This document shows positions 7,466 through 14,795 of a DNA stretch of 34,457 nt, in pieces (position 1 is the stretch's first letter; each line of letters opens with the position of its first letter). The notes beneath the pieces are model-generated. The model had not been told where the DNA came from and made no database searches. It saw only the letters and a list, made by a program, of their open reading frames with translations. The position numbers were made by a program, and so were the translations under genes. The stretch is taken from assembly GCA_023249305.1 (NCBI GenBank), contig JAHFCU010000028.1, forward strand, positions 1-34,457, in the 5' to 3' direction. The DNA is from Gemmatimonadota bacterium. Lineage in GTDB: Bacteria; Gemmatimonadota; Gemmatimonadetes; Gemmatimonadales; Gemmatimonadaceae.

Positions 7466-8020
7466 ATGCCGCACCGCACTCCGAGGGTGCGCGTTTCTGC
7501 GCTCCCGTTTGCATCCCCGTCACAGTTCCGCCGACGCCGTTCGCCGCGACACGGGTTGGGCGTGTTTGCTGTGCGCGCAATCGCCGCCGGTGTGCGCATC
7601 ATCGAATACTCGGGCGAACAGATAACGCACGCCGAGGGCGAGCGCCGCTACCCGACCCAAGCGGACGGCGACGAGGAAGCGGAGCACACGTACCTGTTGC
7701 AGCTCGACGACGATCGCGTGATCGACGCCAACGTCGGCGGCAACGATGCGCGGTTCATCAACCACTCCTGCGCGCCGAACTGCGAGCCGATGCCGGCGCT
7801 CGACCGGATGTGGATCGTGAGCGTGCGTCGCATCCAGCCGGGCGAGGAGCTCGGCTACGATTATGCGATCGAACTCGACGAGCCGCACACGAATGCGCGC
7901 AAGCGACGCTTCCCCTGCCGCTGCGGCGCGCGCGGGTGCCGCGGCACGTTGCTGAAGCCCAAGCACGCACCGCACCATCCGTTGGTGCGGGCGGCGCGGC
8001 GGCGGTGGAGTCTCTCATGA
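7466..8020 (+). CDS. SET-domain protein-lysine methyltransferase
   Basis: The 184 residues form a compact SET domain with a post-SET zinc motif. Visible signatures are GLGVFAVRAI (30-39), the S-adenosylmethionine/pseudoknot motif NDARFINHSCAPNCE (93-107), the catalytic-tyrosine region GEELGYDY (126-133), and post-SET CRCGARGCRG (151-160). These are the elements of the SUV39/SET2-type fold, best known from eukaryotic histone methyltransferases but also found in bacteria. The start chosen is ATG 7466, eight bases after the lon stop; an upstream in-frame extension would overlap lon and lacks any domain. The substrate in this cell is unknown; linkage to lon does not by itself identify it. Confidence 0.9.
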   Translation: MPHRTPRVRVSALPFASPSQFRRRRSPRHGLGVFAVRAIAAGVRIIEYSGEQITHAEGERRYPTQADGDEEAEHTYLLQLDDDRVIDANVGGNDARFINHSCAPNCEPMPALDRMWIVSVRRIQPGEELGYDYAIELDEPHTNARKRRFPCRCGARGCRGTLLKPKHAPHHPLVRAARRRWSLS

Positions 8021-8054
8021 GTGACGCGCAGCGCAGTTCGCGAGGAGTGCTGCC

Positions 8055-9170
8055 GTGATTGACCTCTCGACGCCGCTCGGCAGCTTCATCGTCAACGTCG
8101 TCGTCGGCACGGTGGCCGGCGGCGTGACAAACGCCGTGGCGGTCTGGATGCTGTTCCATCCGTACGAGCGGCGATTCGGCTTGCAGGGTGCGATCCCGAA
8201 AAACAAGGCGCGGCTCGCCAAGAGCATCGGTCGCGTGGTGGGTGAGCGACTGCTCACGCCCGGGGACATCGGCGACGCGCTGCAAAAGGACGGCCTGCGC
8301 GACACGGTGGACGCGAAGCTCGCGGAGTTCGTGCAGCGCCTGCTCGAGCGCGAGTGGCCGTCGCTGCGTTCGCTGCTGCCAGTCGAGGTGCTGCCCGACG
8401 TGGAGCGCGCGCTTGACGTGCTTGGGCCGCAGCTGGCGGCCGCGCTCGCCGCACACGCCGAGACGCCGGCGTTCGAGGCGCAAGTGCTCGCCTTCGTGCA
8501 ACGCGCCCGAGCGGAACTCGCACCACTTGAACTCGGCTTTCTCCTTACGCCTGAGCGTCGCGCGGAACTCGCGACGCAGGCCGCGCTGCTCGCGACGGAG
8601 CTGCTCGAGGAGGGGCGCACGCAGGAGGGGCGGCCGATACGCGCGAAGGTCGGCGACTTCCTGTTGCGTGTCGCGGGGACCGAGCGCACGCAGCAGTTTG
8701 TGGAGCGTGCCGTCGGCGACGCGCTGGTGCGGGCCGAGGGGCGCACGTGGGGCGAGGTGCTCGCGCCGCTGCAGGATCAGGTCGTGGCTGGATGGATCAT
8801 TGACGCCGCCCGCTCAACGCGAGCCCGCGAGCTCGGCACCGAAACGGCGGCGACCGCGGGGCGCGCATTGCTCGACCGTCCCATCGGTCAGCTCTCGCGA
8901 CTGTTGCCGCCCGATGCGAGCGTCACGCTCGCGCACCGTGCGGCCCCGGTGTTGTGGGCATGGCTGATGCAGCAGCTGCCCGAGTGGGTGGCGACGCTTG
9001 ACGTCCACGGCACAGTAGAACGCAAGGTGCTCGGCTTCAGCACGCAGCGCATGGAAGAACTGGTGCGCAACGTGACACAGAAGGAGCTGAACCTGATCGT
9101 ATACCTGGGCTACGTGCTCGGCGCGGTGATTGGCGTGGTCACGTGGGCGGTGGGACGCATCATAGGATGA
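8055..9170 (+). CDS. DUF445 family membrane protein
   Basis: The 371-residue protein has a hydrophobic N-terminus (about 8-32) with GTVAGGVTNAVAVWMLFHP, then GAIPKNKARLAKSIGRVVGE, and a C-terminal membrane segment (about 348-368). The N-terminal helix plus the IPK(N/R)xxxLAxxIG motif is typical of DUF445 (YheB-like) proteins, whose function is not known. The long middle part is helical and charged and may form a stalk. The start is GTG 8055 with GAGGAG about eight bases upstream. It is the last gene of the lon-SET-DUF445 group and faces the convergent lipoprotein gene across the hairpin at 9185-9304. Confidence 0.88.
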   Translation: MIDLSTPLGSFIVNVVVGTVAGGVTNAVAVWMLFHPYERRFGLQGAIPKNKARLAKSIGRVVGERLLTPGDIGDALQKDGLRDTVDAKLAEFVQRLLEREWPSLRSLLPVEVLPDVERALDVLGPQLAAALAAHAETPAFEAQVLAFVQRARAELAPLELGFLLTPERRAELATQAALLATELLEEGRTQEGRPIRAKVGDFLLRVAGTERTQQFVERAVGDALVRAEGRTWGEVLAPLQDQVVAGWIIDAARSTRARELGTETAATAGRALLDRPIGQLSRLLPPDASVTLAHRAAPVLWAWLMQQLPEWVATLDVHGTVERKVLGFSTQRMEELVRNVTQKELNLIVYLGYVLGAVIGVVTWAVGRIIG

Positions 9171-9184
9171 GAGGGCAACGGATT

Positions 9185-9304
9185 ACAACAGAGCACAACA
9201 GGGTAGAACAGACTAGAACAGATCGCATGAGAGAGAGGCTCGGCCGCGAAGATCGCGCCGAGCCTCTGTTGTACTCTGTTGTGCTCTGTTTCTCTCTGTG
9301 TTCT
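9185..9304. terminator. bidirectional terminator-like nested hairpin with 10-bp repeat arms
   Basis: Between two convergent genes, the central stem AGAGGCTCGGC (9234-9244) pairs perfectly with GCCGAGCCTCT (9257-9267). Outside it, AACAGAGCACAACAG (9187-9201) is the exact complement of 9276-9290. The left flank 9185-9224 is four 10-bp units of type ACAACAGAGC and the right flank 9265-9304 is four units of type TCTGTTGTAC. The right flank is T-rich, which would suit termination of the plus-strand transcript. The last unit touches the stop codon of the minus-strand gene. Confidence 0.65.
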
Positions 9305-10170
9305 CAGTATGAGAACACCGCAATCGTCCTGCCGGCGCCAGCCCCGGCACCTGAGCCCGTGCCCGTTAACGTGCCCGTGTAGATCTGCGGAGGCAGGCCG
9401 CGCAAGTTGATCGTCACCGTGTAGTTGGTGCTCGTCGCGCCGCAGCTCGACCAGTAGTCCACGCGCAGGATGTACTCGCCGTGCGGCACCACGATGCCGT
9501 CAGGCCAGAAGATGTTCTCGGCGCGCGGGCCATCGGTGCCGCAGGCCGCGTTCGAGTCGAGGTCGAGCTGGCCGCCCGTCGTCGAGGTGCGCGACCCGTA
9601 GTAGATCTCCTTGCCGGATGGATCGATCAGGTGCAGGTCCACATCGGCCGGAGTGTTCCACGTCACATTGGTCTGGATCTCACCGGTGCCGACGAAGATC
9701 ACGCCGAGATCGGTGGACTGATACGGGCCGGTGTTGCTCGTGCCGCCGCCGGCGAGCTGCAGCGTGAACGTCGTCTTCGGCATTTCGACGGAGATCACGA
9801 TGAGCACGGTGACGCTGGTGGCGGGTGCGGCGAGCGAGAGTTCCCAGTGGTCGTTGTTGCCGGGAACGCTGAAGACGGCGCGGCTGAACGGTGTGGCCGA
9901 CGTGAGCGTCGTCTGCACCGTGCCACCACGGAGGACTTGCTGTGGGAGGACCGCGGTGATGGCCGCACCACTACCCGGCGTCGGGGCGGCGCGTGCGACG
10001 AGCGCGGCCGTGCGCGAGCCGTCGAGCGTCTGCACGAGCGAGATGTAGCGCCGCACCGAGTCTTCGGGCGCCGCGGTCGTCTGCTTCCAGTCGAGGCACC
10101 CGGCACTGGCCAGCATGAGTAGCATTGCCGGCGCGAACCGCGCGCATCGTGTCAAGATCATTCGTGGCAT
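9304..10170 (-). CDS. lipoprotein with DUF2135 (YfaP-like) domain
   Basis: The 288-residue product has a signal peptide with lipobox ASAGC (Cys25), so it should be a lipid-anchored envelope protein. The C-terminal half (about 165-270) carries NVTWNTPADVDLHLIDPSG, IYYGSRTSTTGG, LDLDSNAACG, ENIFWP and GEYILRVDYWS, which match the DUF2135/YfaP pattern, a beta-rich domain of unknown role. The N-terminal half is unrecognised. It ends with a glycine/alanine-rich stretch (GTGSGAGAGAG). ATG 10170 has GGAGGG about eight bases upstream. It follows the zincin gene by 14 bases, so they are likely cotranscribed. Confidence 0.82.
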   Translation of the reverse strand: MPRMILTRCARFAPAMLLMLASAGCLDWKQTTAAPEDSVRRYISLVQTLDGSRTAALVARAAPTPGSGAAITAVLPQQVLRGGTVQTTLTSATPFSRAVFSVPGNNDHWELSLAAPATSVTVLIVISVEMPKTTFTLQLAGGGTSNTGPYQSTDLGVIFVGTGEIQTNVTWNTPADVDLHLIDPSGKEIYYGSRTSTTGGQLDLDSNAACGTDGPRAENIFWPDGIVVPHGEYILRVDYWSSCGATSTNYTVTINLRGLPPQIYTGTLTGTGSGAGAGAGRTIAVFSY

Positions 10171-10184
10171 CAGGCTGCCCTCCG

Positions 10185-11453
10185 CTACCGCTCCGTCAGC
10201 CGCACTTTGGCGGCGTCAATGAGCCGCGTGCCGCTGCCGGCCGGCACGTCGGTCCAGATGATCGCTGGCTTGCCCTGCACCGTCACGGCGGCAATCTCCA
10301 CCGCGCGTCCCTTCCCCGCGAACCGCTTCAGCTCCGGCGTGCCTGTTCCCGCTGCGCCCAAGCGGCGCTGCGCAGCGCGCTGGGCCGCGTCGCGGAACTC
10401 GCCCGCATCCATGGGCGTGTCCCACACCGTCACCCAGACGAGCCCCGCACCTCCGGCTAGGTTGGCGACAACGTACCGATCGCCTCCCCATCCTTCGGCG
10501 GACCGCGCCGCCGTCCCCAGATCCTGCAGCGCCTCAAAGAGAAAGAGGCGCGTTTCAAACTCGCCGAGGTTGTTCTCGTACACCTTGGTGCCGGTCAGCA
10601 GCGGCGGCAACTCGACCGTGATCGGCCTTTCGCCCGCGACGTACTTCGCGAAGTGCAAGACCTGCTCGGTACTTGCCGGGAGCGGCTGCCACGGCGGCCT
10701 CCCCAGCTTTGCTTCCTTGAACCGCCGCATGAACTCCGCCCCACTCAGGTACGGAAATAGAAGCGTCTCCTGCAAGAGCATCGGCGCGCTGTTGAAGACC
10801 GGCATCGCCGTCTGGTTCTCACGAATCATCTCGCGCACCCGGTCCCATCCGCCGGGCATGCGCACACCGAGGTCGCCGCCAAGCATCGCCGACATCTGCT
10901 CGTACGTGGCCTGCCCTTCCATGACCGCCTGCGCCGCGGTGAGCCGGTCGTTGTCGTCCCGCTGCTTCTGGATCGAGTCAAGCTGGACATACTGGTCCTG
11001 CAGGGCGTGCACCAACTCGTGCGCAACCGTCACTTCCACCAGCGCGGCGCGGCCGGCGGAAGTGTCACGCACTACATACAGGACTTTCGTGGCGGGATCG
11101 TAGTAACCAATGACCTGTTCGCCAAGCAGGCGGAGCATGAAGCGGCGCAGGTCCATGGTGTCGGGCAGGAACCCGAGGAGCTTGTACGCCCGCGCGGCCC
11201 CCTCGAGCTCGAGGGCGGGCAGGTTGTCGTTGAACTCCTTCTCGAGAAACGTGCGCACTTCGTCGGACGAGCGCTGCTCCACCTTGGGCGGCGTCTTGAA
11301 CGTGAGCTTGGTGGCTTTCTCAACCTGCGGCACGTACTTGCCGACGAGGTCGCCATAAGGTCCGCCGTATGTGACCGCTCGCGTGTCGCGGCAGGCCGAC
11401 AGGACCGTCAGCGCCGCGGTACTCAGAGCGGCGAGACGAGGGAAGGAACGCAT
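10185..11453 (-). CDS. putative zinc-dependent peptidase, lipoprotein (HELVH)
   Basis: I start this 422-residue protein at ATG 11453, which has AGAGGT just upstream and opens a clear lipoprotein signal, LTVLSAC (Cys21); the longer frame to 11723 only reads antisense through the neighbouring gene. A zincin motif VAHELVHALQDQ gives His145, Glu146 and His149, and Glu179 in VMEGQATYEQ is a reasonable third ligand, as in gluzincins. The rest (GYYDPATKVLYVV before the motif) resembles the segment before the active site of extracellular zincins. I cannot name a specific peptidase family. It lies between pilD and the DUF2135 lipoprotein on the same strand, with 37- and 14-base gaps. Proteolytic activity is an inference from the motif. 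Confidence 0.78.
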   Translation of the reverse strand: MRSFPRLAALSTAALTVLSACRDTRAVTYGGPYGDLVGKYVPQVEKATKLTFKTPPKVEQRSSDEVRTFLEKEFNDNLPALELEGAARAYKLLGFLPDTMDLRRFMLRLLGEQVIGYYDPATKVLYVVRDTSAGRAALVEVTVAHELVHALQDQYVQLDSIQKQRDDNDRLTAAQAVMEGQATYEQMSAMLGGDLGVRMPGGWDRVREMIRENQTAMPVFNSAPMLLQETLLFPYLSGAEFMRRFKEAKLGRPPWQPLPASTEQVLHFAKYVAGERPITVELPPLLTGTKVYENNLGEFETRLFLFEALQDLGTAARSAEGWGGDRYVVANLAGGAGLVWVTVWDTPMDAGEFRDAAQRAAQRRLGAAGTGTPELKRFAGKGRAVEIAAVTVQGKPAIIWTDVPAGSGTRLIDAAKVRLTER

Positions 11454-11490
11454 GACACCTCTTAGGGTTGGCGCGGCAGTGGTCCGCGGC

Positions 11491-12324
11491 TCAGCCGAGC
11501 GCCCACTCCGCATACCATTGGAGAAGGGCATTGCCGAAAAGCAACGTGAGGATCGCCGCAGGCGCAAGGAAGACGCCGAAGGGCACGAGCGGCGTCGAGT
11601 AGTCCCGGCCGGCGCGCCACGCGCGGAACCTGCCAAACGGATAGATGACAACAAAGGCGGCGACGGCCAACACTGAGCCGACCATGATGCAGAGCAAGGC
11701 GCGGACCGGGCCGACCGTCGCACCGACGAACGCCATCAGCGTGGCGTCGCCGTATCCCATCGCCTCCTTCTTCATCGCGACTTCGCCGAGCCAGCCGACA
11801 ATCGTAATGGCGCCCGCGCCGGTGCACGCCCCAAGCAGCGCGTTCCACGGGCCGACGAAGGGGAGTTGCTCGCCGAGGAACGCGCCGGCGATCGCGCCGA
11901 CGCCGGCGATCACGAGTCCGGAGATCGTGAAGCCGTCGGGGATGAGGTAGCTCTGCGCATCGGTGATCGCGACGCCCAGGAGAATCGTCGCCACCAACGC
12001 GAGGCGCAGCGCGACCAGCGTCGGACCGAGCAGCCACAGCGCACCGATCCAGAGCGCGGCAGTCGCCGCTTCGACAAGCGGATACTGGACGCTGATGCGC
12101 TCACCGCAGGTGCGGCAGCGCGCGCGCAGCACGAGCCAGCTGACGACGGGAATATTGTCGTACCAGGCGATCAATCCGCCGCAACCGGGGCACCGCGACC
12201 GCGGGCGAATCACCGATTCGTCCTTGGGCCAGCGTGCGATGCACACGTTGAGGAACGACCCGAAGATGGCGCCGAAGAGGCCGACGATTGGGGCGAGCAG
12301 GGCGAACAATGGCGGCGTGTTCAC
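11491..12324 (-). CDS. pilD: prepilin peptidase / N-methyltransferase (A24)
   Basis: PilD cleaves the leader peptide of type IV pilins and type II secretion pseudopilins and N-methylates the new N-terminus, in the inner membrane. The 277 residues show GSFLNVCIARWP near the N-terminus, two CxxC pairs (Cys45/48 and Cys70/73) of the methyltransferase zinc site, and two aspartates of the aspartyl peptidase, Asp122 in ITDAQSYLIPD and Asp193 in GYGD. About eight hydrophobic segments fit the family. The start is GTG 12324, which lies right beside a heptamer tract (12331-12358), so the leader is repeat sequence and no ribosome site is visible. No pilin or secretion genes are in the window. Confidence 0.95.
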   Translation of the reverse strand: MNTPPLFALLAPIVGLFGAIFGSFLNVCIARWPKDESVIRPRSRCPGCGGLIAWYDNIPVVSWLVLRARCRTCGERISVQYPLVEAATAALWIGALWLLGPTLVALRLALVATILLGVAITDAQSYLIPDGFTISGLVIAGVGAIAGAFLGEQLPFVGPWNALLGACTGAGAITIVGWLGEVAMKKEAMGYGDATLMAFVGATVGPVRALLCIMVGSVLAVAAFVVIYPFGRFRAWRAGRDYSTPLVPFGVFLAPAAILTLLFGNALLQWYAEWALG

Positions 12325-12330
12325 GAGTGC

Positions 12331-12358
12331 GTGCGGGGTGCGGGGTGCGGGGTGCGGG
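12331..12358. repeat. heptamer tandem repeat (GTGCGGG)4
   Basis: Four perfect GTGCGGG units lie in the 44-base gap between the methyltransferase stop and the pilD start. The same heptamer recurs within both 140-bp repeats (for example 91-104 and 111-117). Confidence 0.9.
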
Positions 12359-12368
12359 GGTGCTGAGC

Positions 12369-13127
12369 CTAAGGGCGGAGTGCGTACAGGATGATGCCTG
12401 TGGCGACCGCGACGTTGAGCGATTCCACATCGGGCGCCATTGGCAACGACACGACGGTCGAGCAGCGCGCGCGCAACGCCTCTGACAGGCCGGCGCCTTC
12501 ATTCCCAACGGCGAGCGCCAATCGCGCGGGCGCCGCCACATCACCCACCGCCGTGCCGCGGGCGTCCGTTCCCCAGAGCGCCACGCCGTGACGGTCGAGG
12601 TACGCAAACAGCGCCGCGGTTGTCGCGTCGAGTGCGGGAAAGCGGAAGTGCGTGCCCGCTGCACTGCGGACGACTTTCGCATTCCACAGGTCCACAGTGC
12701 CGGGAAGCGCAATCAAGGCCGTCGCGCCGAGCGCCGCCGCGGTCCGCACGAGTACCCCCACGTTGCCCGGATCCTGGATGCCGTCGAGCACGAGGAGCCG
12801 CAGGCCATCGGCGGCCGCGAGCATATCGAGCGCCCGGCGCGGCGCACGCACGATGGCGAGCACGCCCTGCGGTTGCTCCGTGTCGGCTGCGGAGTCGAAC
12901 TCGGCGTCCGTGAGCTGGGTCACCGGGACGCCGCGTGCTTCGAAGTCACGCGCCGCGGCGACGGCGCGTTCATCCGATGCGGCGCGTTCAGCGAGGAGCA
13001 CCGCCTCGACGACGAGCGACGAGCGCGCCAGCTCCTCAACCGTTCGCACGCCCTCGGCGACGAACAGGCCATTCCGCTCGCGTGCCTTACGGCGCTTCAG
13101 ATCCCTTGCCGTCGTGAGCCACTTCAC
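12369..13127 (-). CDS. SpoU/TrmH-family RNA 2'-O-methyltransferase
   Basis: This 252-residue enzyme should 2'-O-methylate a ribose in rRNA or tRNA using S-adenosylmethionine. The three SpoU motifs are present: motif 1 in DGIQDPGNVGVLVRTAAALG, motif 2 in ALAVGNEGAGLS and motif 3 in SLPMAPDVESLNVAVAT, which form the trefoil knot. An N-terminal substrate-binding domain (about 1-95, starting LKRRKARERNGLFVAEG) is of the 23S rRNA methyltransferase type. The exact target nucleotide cannot be read from sequence. The start is GTG 13127, with GGAG upstream; it is divergent from the M48 gene with only 14 bases between the two start codons. Confidence 0.93.
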   Translation of the reverse strand: MKWLTTARDLKRRKARERNGLFVAEGVRTVEELARSSLVVEAVLLAERAASDERAVAAARDFEARGVPVTQLTDAEFDSAADTEQPQGVLAIVRAPRRALDMLAAADGLRLLVLDGIQDPGNVGVLVRTAAALGATALIALPGTVDLWNAKVVRSAAGTHFRFPALDATTAALFAYLDRHGVALWGTDARGTAVGDVAAPARLALAVGNEGAGLSEALRARCSTVVSLPMAPDVESLNVAVATGIILYALRP

Positions 13128-13141
13128 CGAATTTTGTCTCC

Positions 13142-13951
13142 ATGCGCTACCGTTTCGTTCATGCGGCCCGTGCCGCCCTGATCGCGCCGCTGCTGCTTGG
13201 TGCGGCCTGCGCCGTCTCCACCCAGCAGGAGGTTGAGATCGGCACCAACTTCGCCTCGCAGATCGCCAAGGAGCTTCCGCTCGTCCACGATCCGGAGGTG
13301 ACCCGCTACATCACGGCCCTCGGCGACTCACTGGCCAGGGTGGCTGACCAACGAAATCTCGACTGGCACTTCTCCGTTGTCGATAGCCGCGAGGTGAATG
13401 CCTTCGCCGTGCCGGGTGGGTACATCTACGTGAACCGGGGGTTGATCGAGCGCGCCACGTCGATGGCGCAGGTGGCCGGCGTGGTCGGCCACGAGATTGG
13501 CCATGTGACGCGGCGGCACAGCATCAAGCAGATGCAAAAGGCGCAGGGCGCGAACATCGGCGCCACGCTGCTCTGCACGCTGACGTCGGCCTGCAACTCC
13601 GACCTCACGCAGACAGCGCTCAGCATCGGCGCGAATGCGGCGTTCGCGAAGTTCAGCCGCACCGACGAGACGGAGGCCGACGAGGAAGGCGTGCGCTTCG
13701 TGATCAGGGTCGGCATTGACCCGAACGGCATCCCCGAGATGTTCGAGATCCTCCAGCAGGAGCGTAAGGAACGGCCGACTGAAGTGGAACGCTTCTTCGC
13801 GTCGCACCCGATGGAGGAGTCGCGCATCGCCGACACGAAGCGTCTCATCGCGACGTACCCGACGGCTCAGCTGAAGGGCCTCACCCGCGACGCGCCAAGC
13901 TTTCAGGCCTTCAAGAAGCGCCTGCTCAGCTTGCCGGCGCCGAAGAAGTAG
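13142..13951 (+). CDS. M48-family metallopeptidase, lipoprotein
   Basis: The 269-residue product carries a lipobox (LLGAAC, Cys23) and should be anchored in the envelope, facing the periplasm. The zinc site is GHEIGHVTRRH with His117, Glu118 and His121, and the third ligand is probably Glu178 in DETEADEEG. The segment VNAFAVPGGYIYVNRGLI just upstream is typical of BepA/LoiP-like M48 peptidases, which act in outer-membrane protein quality control. No TPR domain follows. The 3' end overlaps the convergent purine phosphorylase gene by 26 bases. Its promoter must lie inside the divergent methyltransferase gene. Confidence 0.94.
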   Translation: MRYRFVHAARAALIAPLLLGAACAVSTQQEVEIGTNFASQIAKELPLVHDPEVTRYITALGDSLARVADQRNLDWHFSVVDSREVNAFAVPGGYIYVNRGLIERATSMAQVAGVVGHEIGHVTRRHSIKQMQKAQGANIGATLLCTLTSACNSDLTQTALSIGANAAFAKFSRTDETEADEEGVRFVIRVGIDPNGIPEMFEILQQERKERPTEVERFFASHPMEESRIADTKRLIATYPTAQLKGLTRDAPSFQAFKKRLLSLPAPKK

Positions 13952-14795
13952 CCGACGGCAGCATCTTCACAAACTCCGTCACGAGCTGACAGAACTTCTC
14001 CCCCGCCGCCTCGGCCGCGCGCATCACGTCGGCGTGGCTGAGCTTCTCGGGCGTGAGCCCGGCGGCCGGGTTTGAGATGAGCGAGACGCCCACGACCTCG
14101 AGGCCCAACGCATTCGCGAGGATCACCTCGGGCACCGTGCTCATGCCGGTGGCGTCGGCGCCGAGCTTCTCGAGCATGCGCACTTCCGCGAGCGTCTCGT
14201 ACGTCGGTCCCAGCAAGCCGACGTAGACGCCGGCCTGCAGCGGCATGTGCAGACGCTTCGCTGCCTCGCGCAAGAGCGCCTTGAGGCGGGGTGAATATGG
14301 CGCGCTCATGTCGGGGAACCGTTCGTCGGTGGACTCCACCGGACCGGCGAGCGGATTCACAAACTGCAGGTTGATGTGGTCCTCGATGAGCATCAGGTCG
14401 CCGGCACTGAACGTGCGGCGAATTCCGCCGGCCGCATTTGATACAAATAGCGTGCGCGCTCCGAGCGCGTGCACGACGCGCACGGGGAAGGCGCTGACCT
14501 GCGGGGAGTGTCCCTCGTACATGTGAAAGCGCCCCGCGAGGGCGATCACGTCGCGCCCGCCGAGTGTACCGGCGATCAGCTGTCCTTTGTGGCCGAGGAC
14601 GTTCGTTGCGTGGAAACCCGGGATCTCGCTGTACGGCAGTCGCTTGGCGTTCTCGATGCGATCGGCGAGCCCGCCAAGTCCCGAACCGAGGATGATGGCG
14701 CAGGCCGGCGCATTGACGCCGAGCCGCTCGCGTATGACAGCGGCGGCTTCGCGCGCGGCGTCAGCGCTGTGCGCGGGGACTGATCGACGGGTCAC
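13926..14795 (-). CDS. punA: purine nucleoside phosphorylase
   Basis: The enzyme splits inosine or guanosine with phosphate into base and ribose-1-phosphate. The 289 residues contain the trimeric-PNP motifs ILGSGLGGLAD, GRFHMYEGHSPQ, VSNAAGGI, GPTYET and GMSTVPEV, followed by the Asn of LISNPAAG in the purine pocket region. I start at GTG 14795, which overlaps the adenosine deaminase stop as GTGA and has GGAGG upstream; the frame open to 14909 is only antisense extension. It is the last gene of the nucleotidase operon, completing adenosine to hypoxanthine with its neighbour. Symbol punA is used for the family; deoD-type hexameric enzymes look different. Confidence 0.95.
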   Translation of the reverse strand: MTRRSVPAHSADAAREAAAVIRERLGVNAPACAIILGSGLGGLADRIENAKRLPYSEIPGFHATNVLGHKGQLIAGTLGGRDVIALAGRFHMYEGHSPQVSAFPVRVVHALGARTLFVSNAAGGIRRTFSAGDLMLIEDHINLQFVNPLAGPVESTDERFPDMSAPYSPRLKALLREAAKRLHMPLQAGVYVGLLGPTYETLAEVRMLEKLGADATGMSTVPEVILANALGLEVVGVSLISNPAAGLTPEKLSHADVMRAAEAAGEKFCQLVTEFVKMLPSATSSAPAS

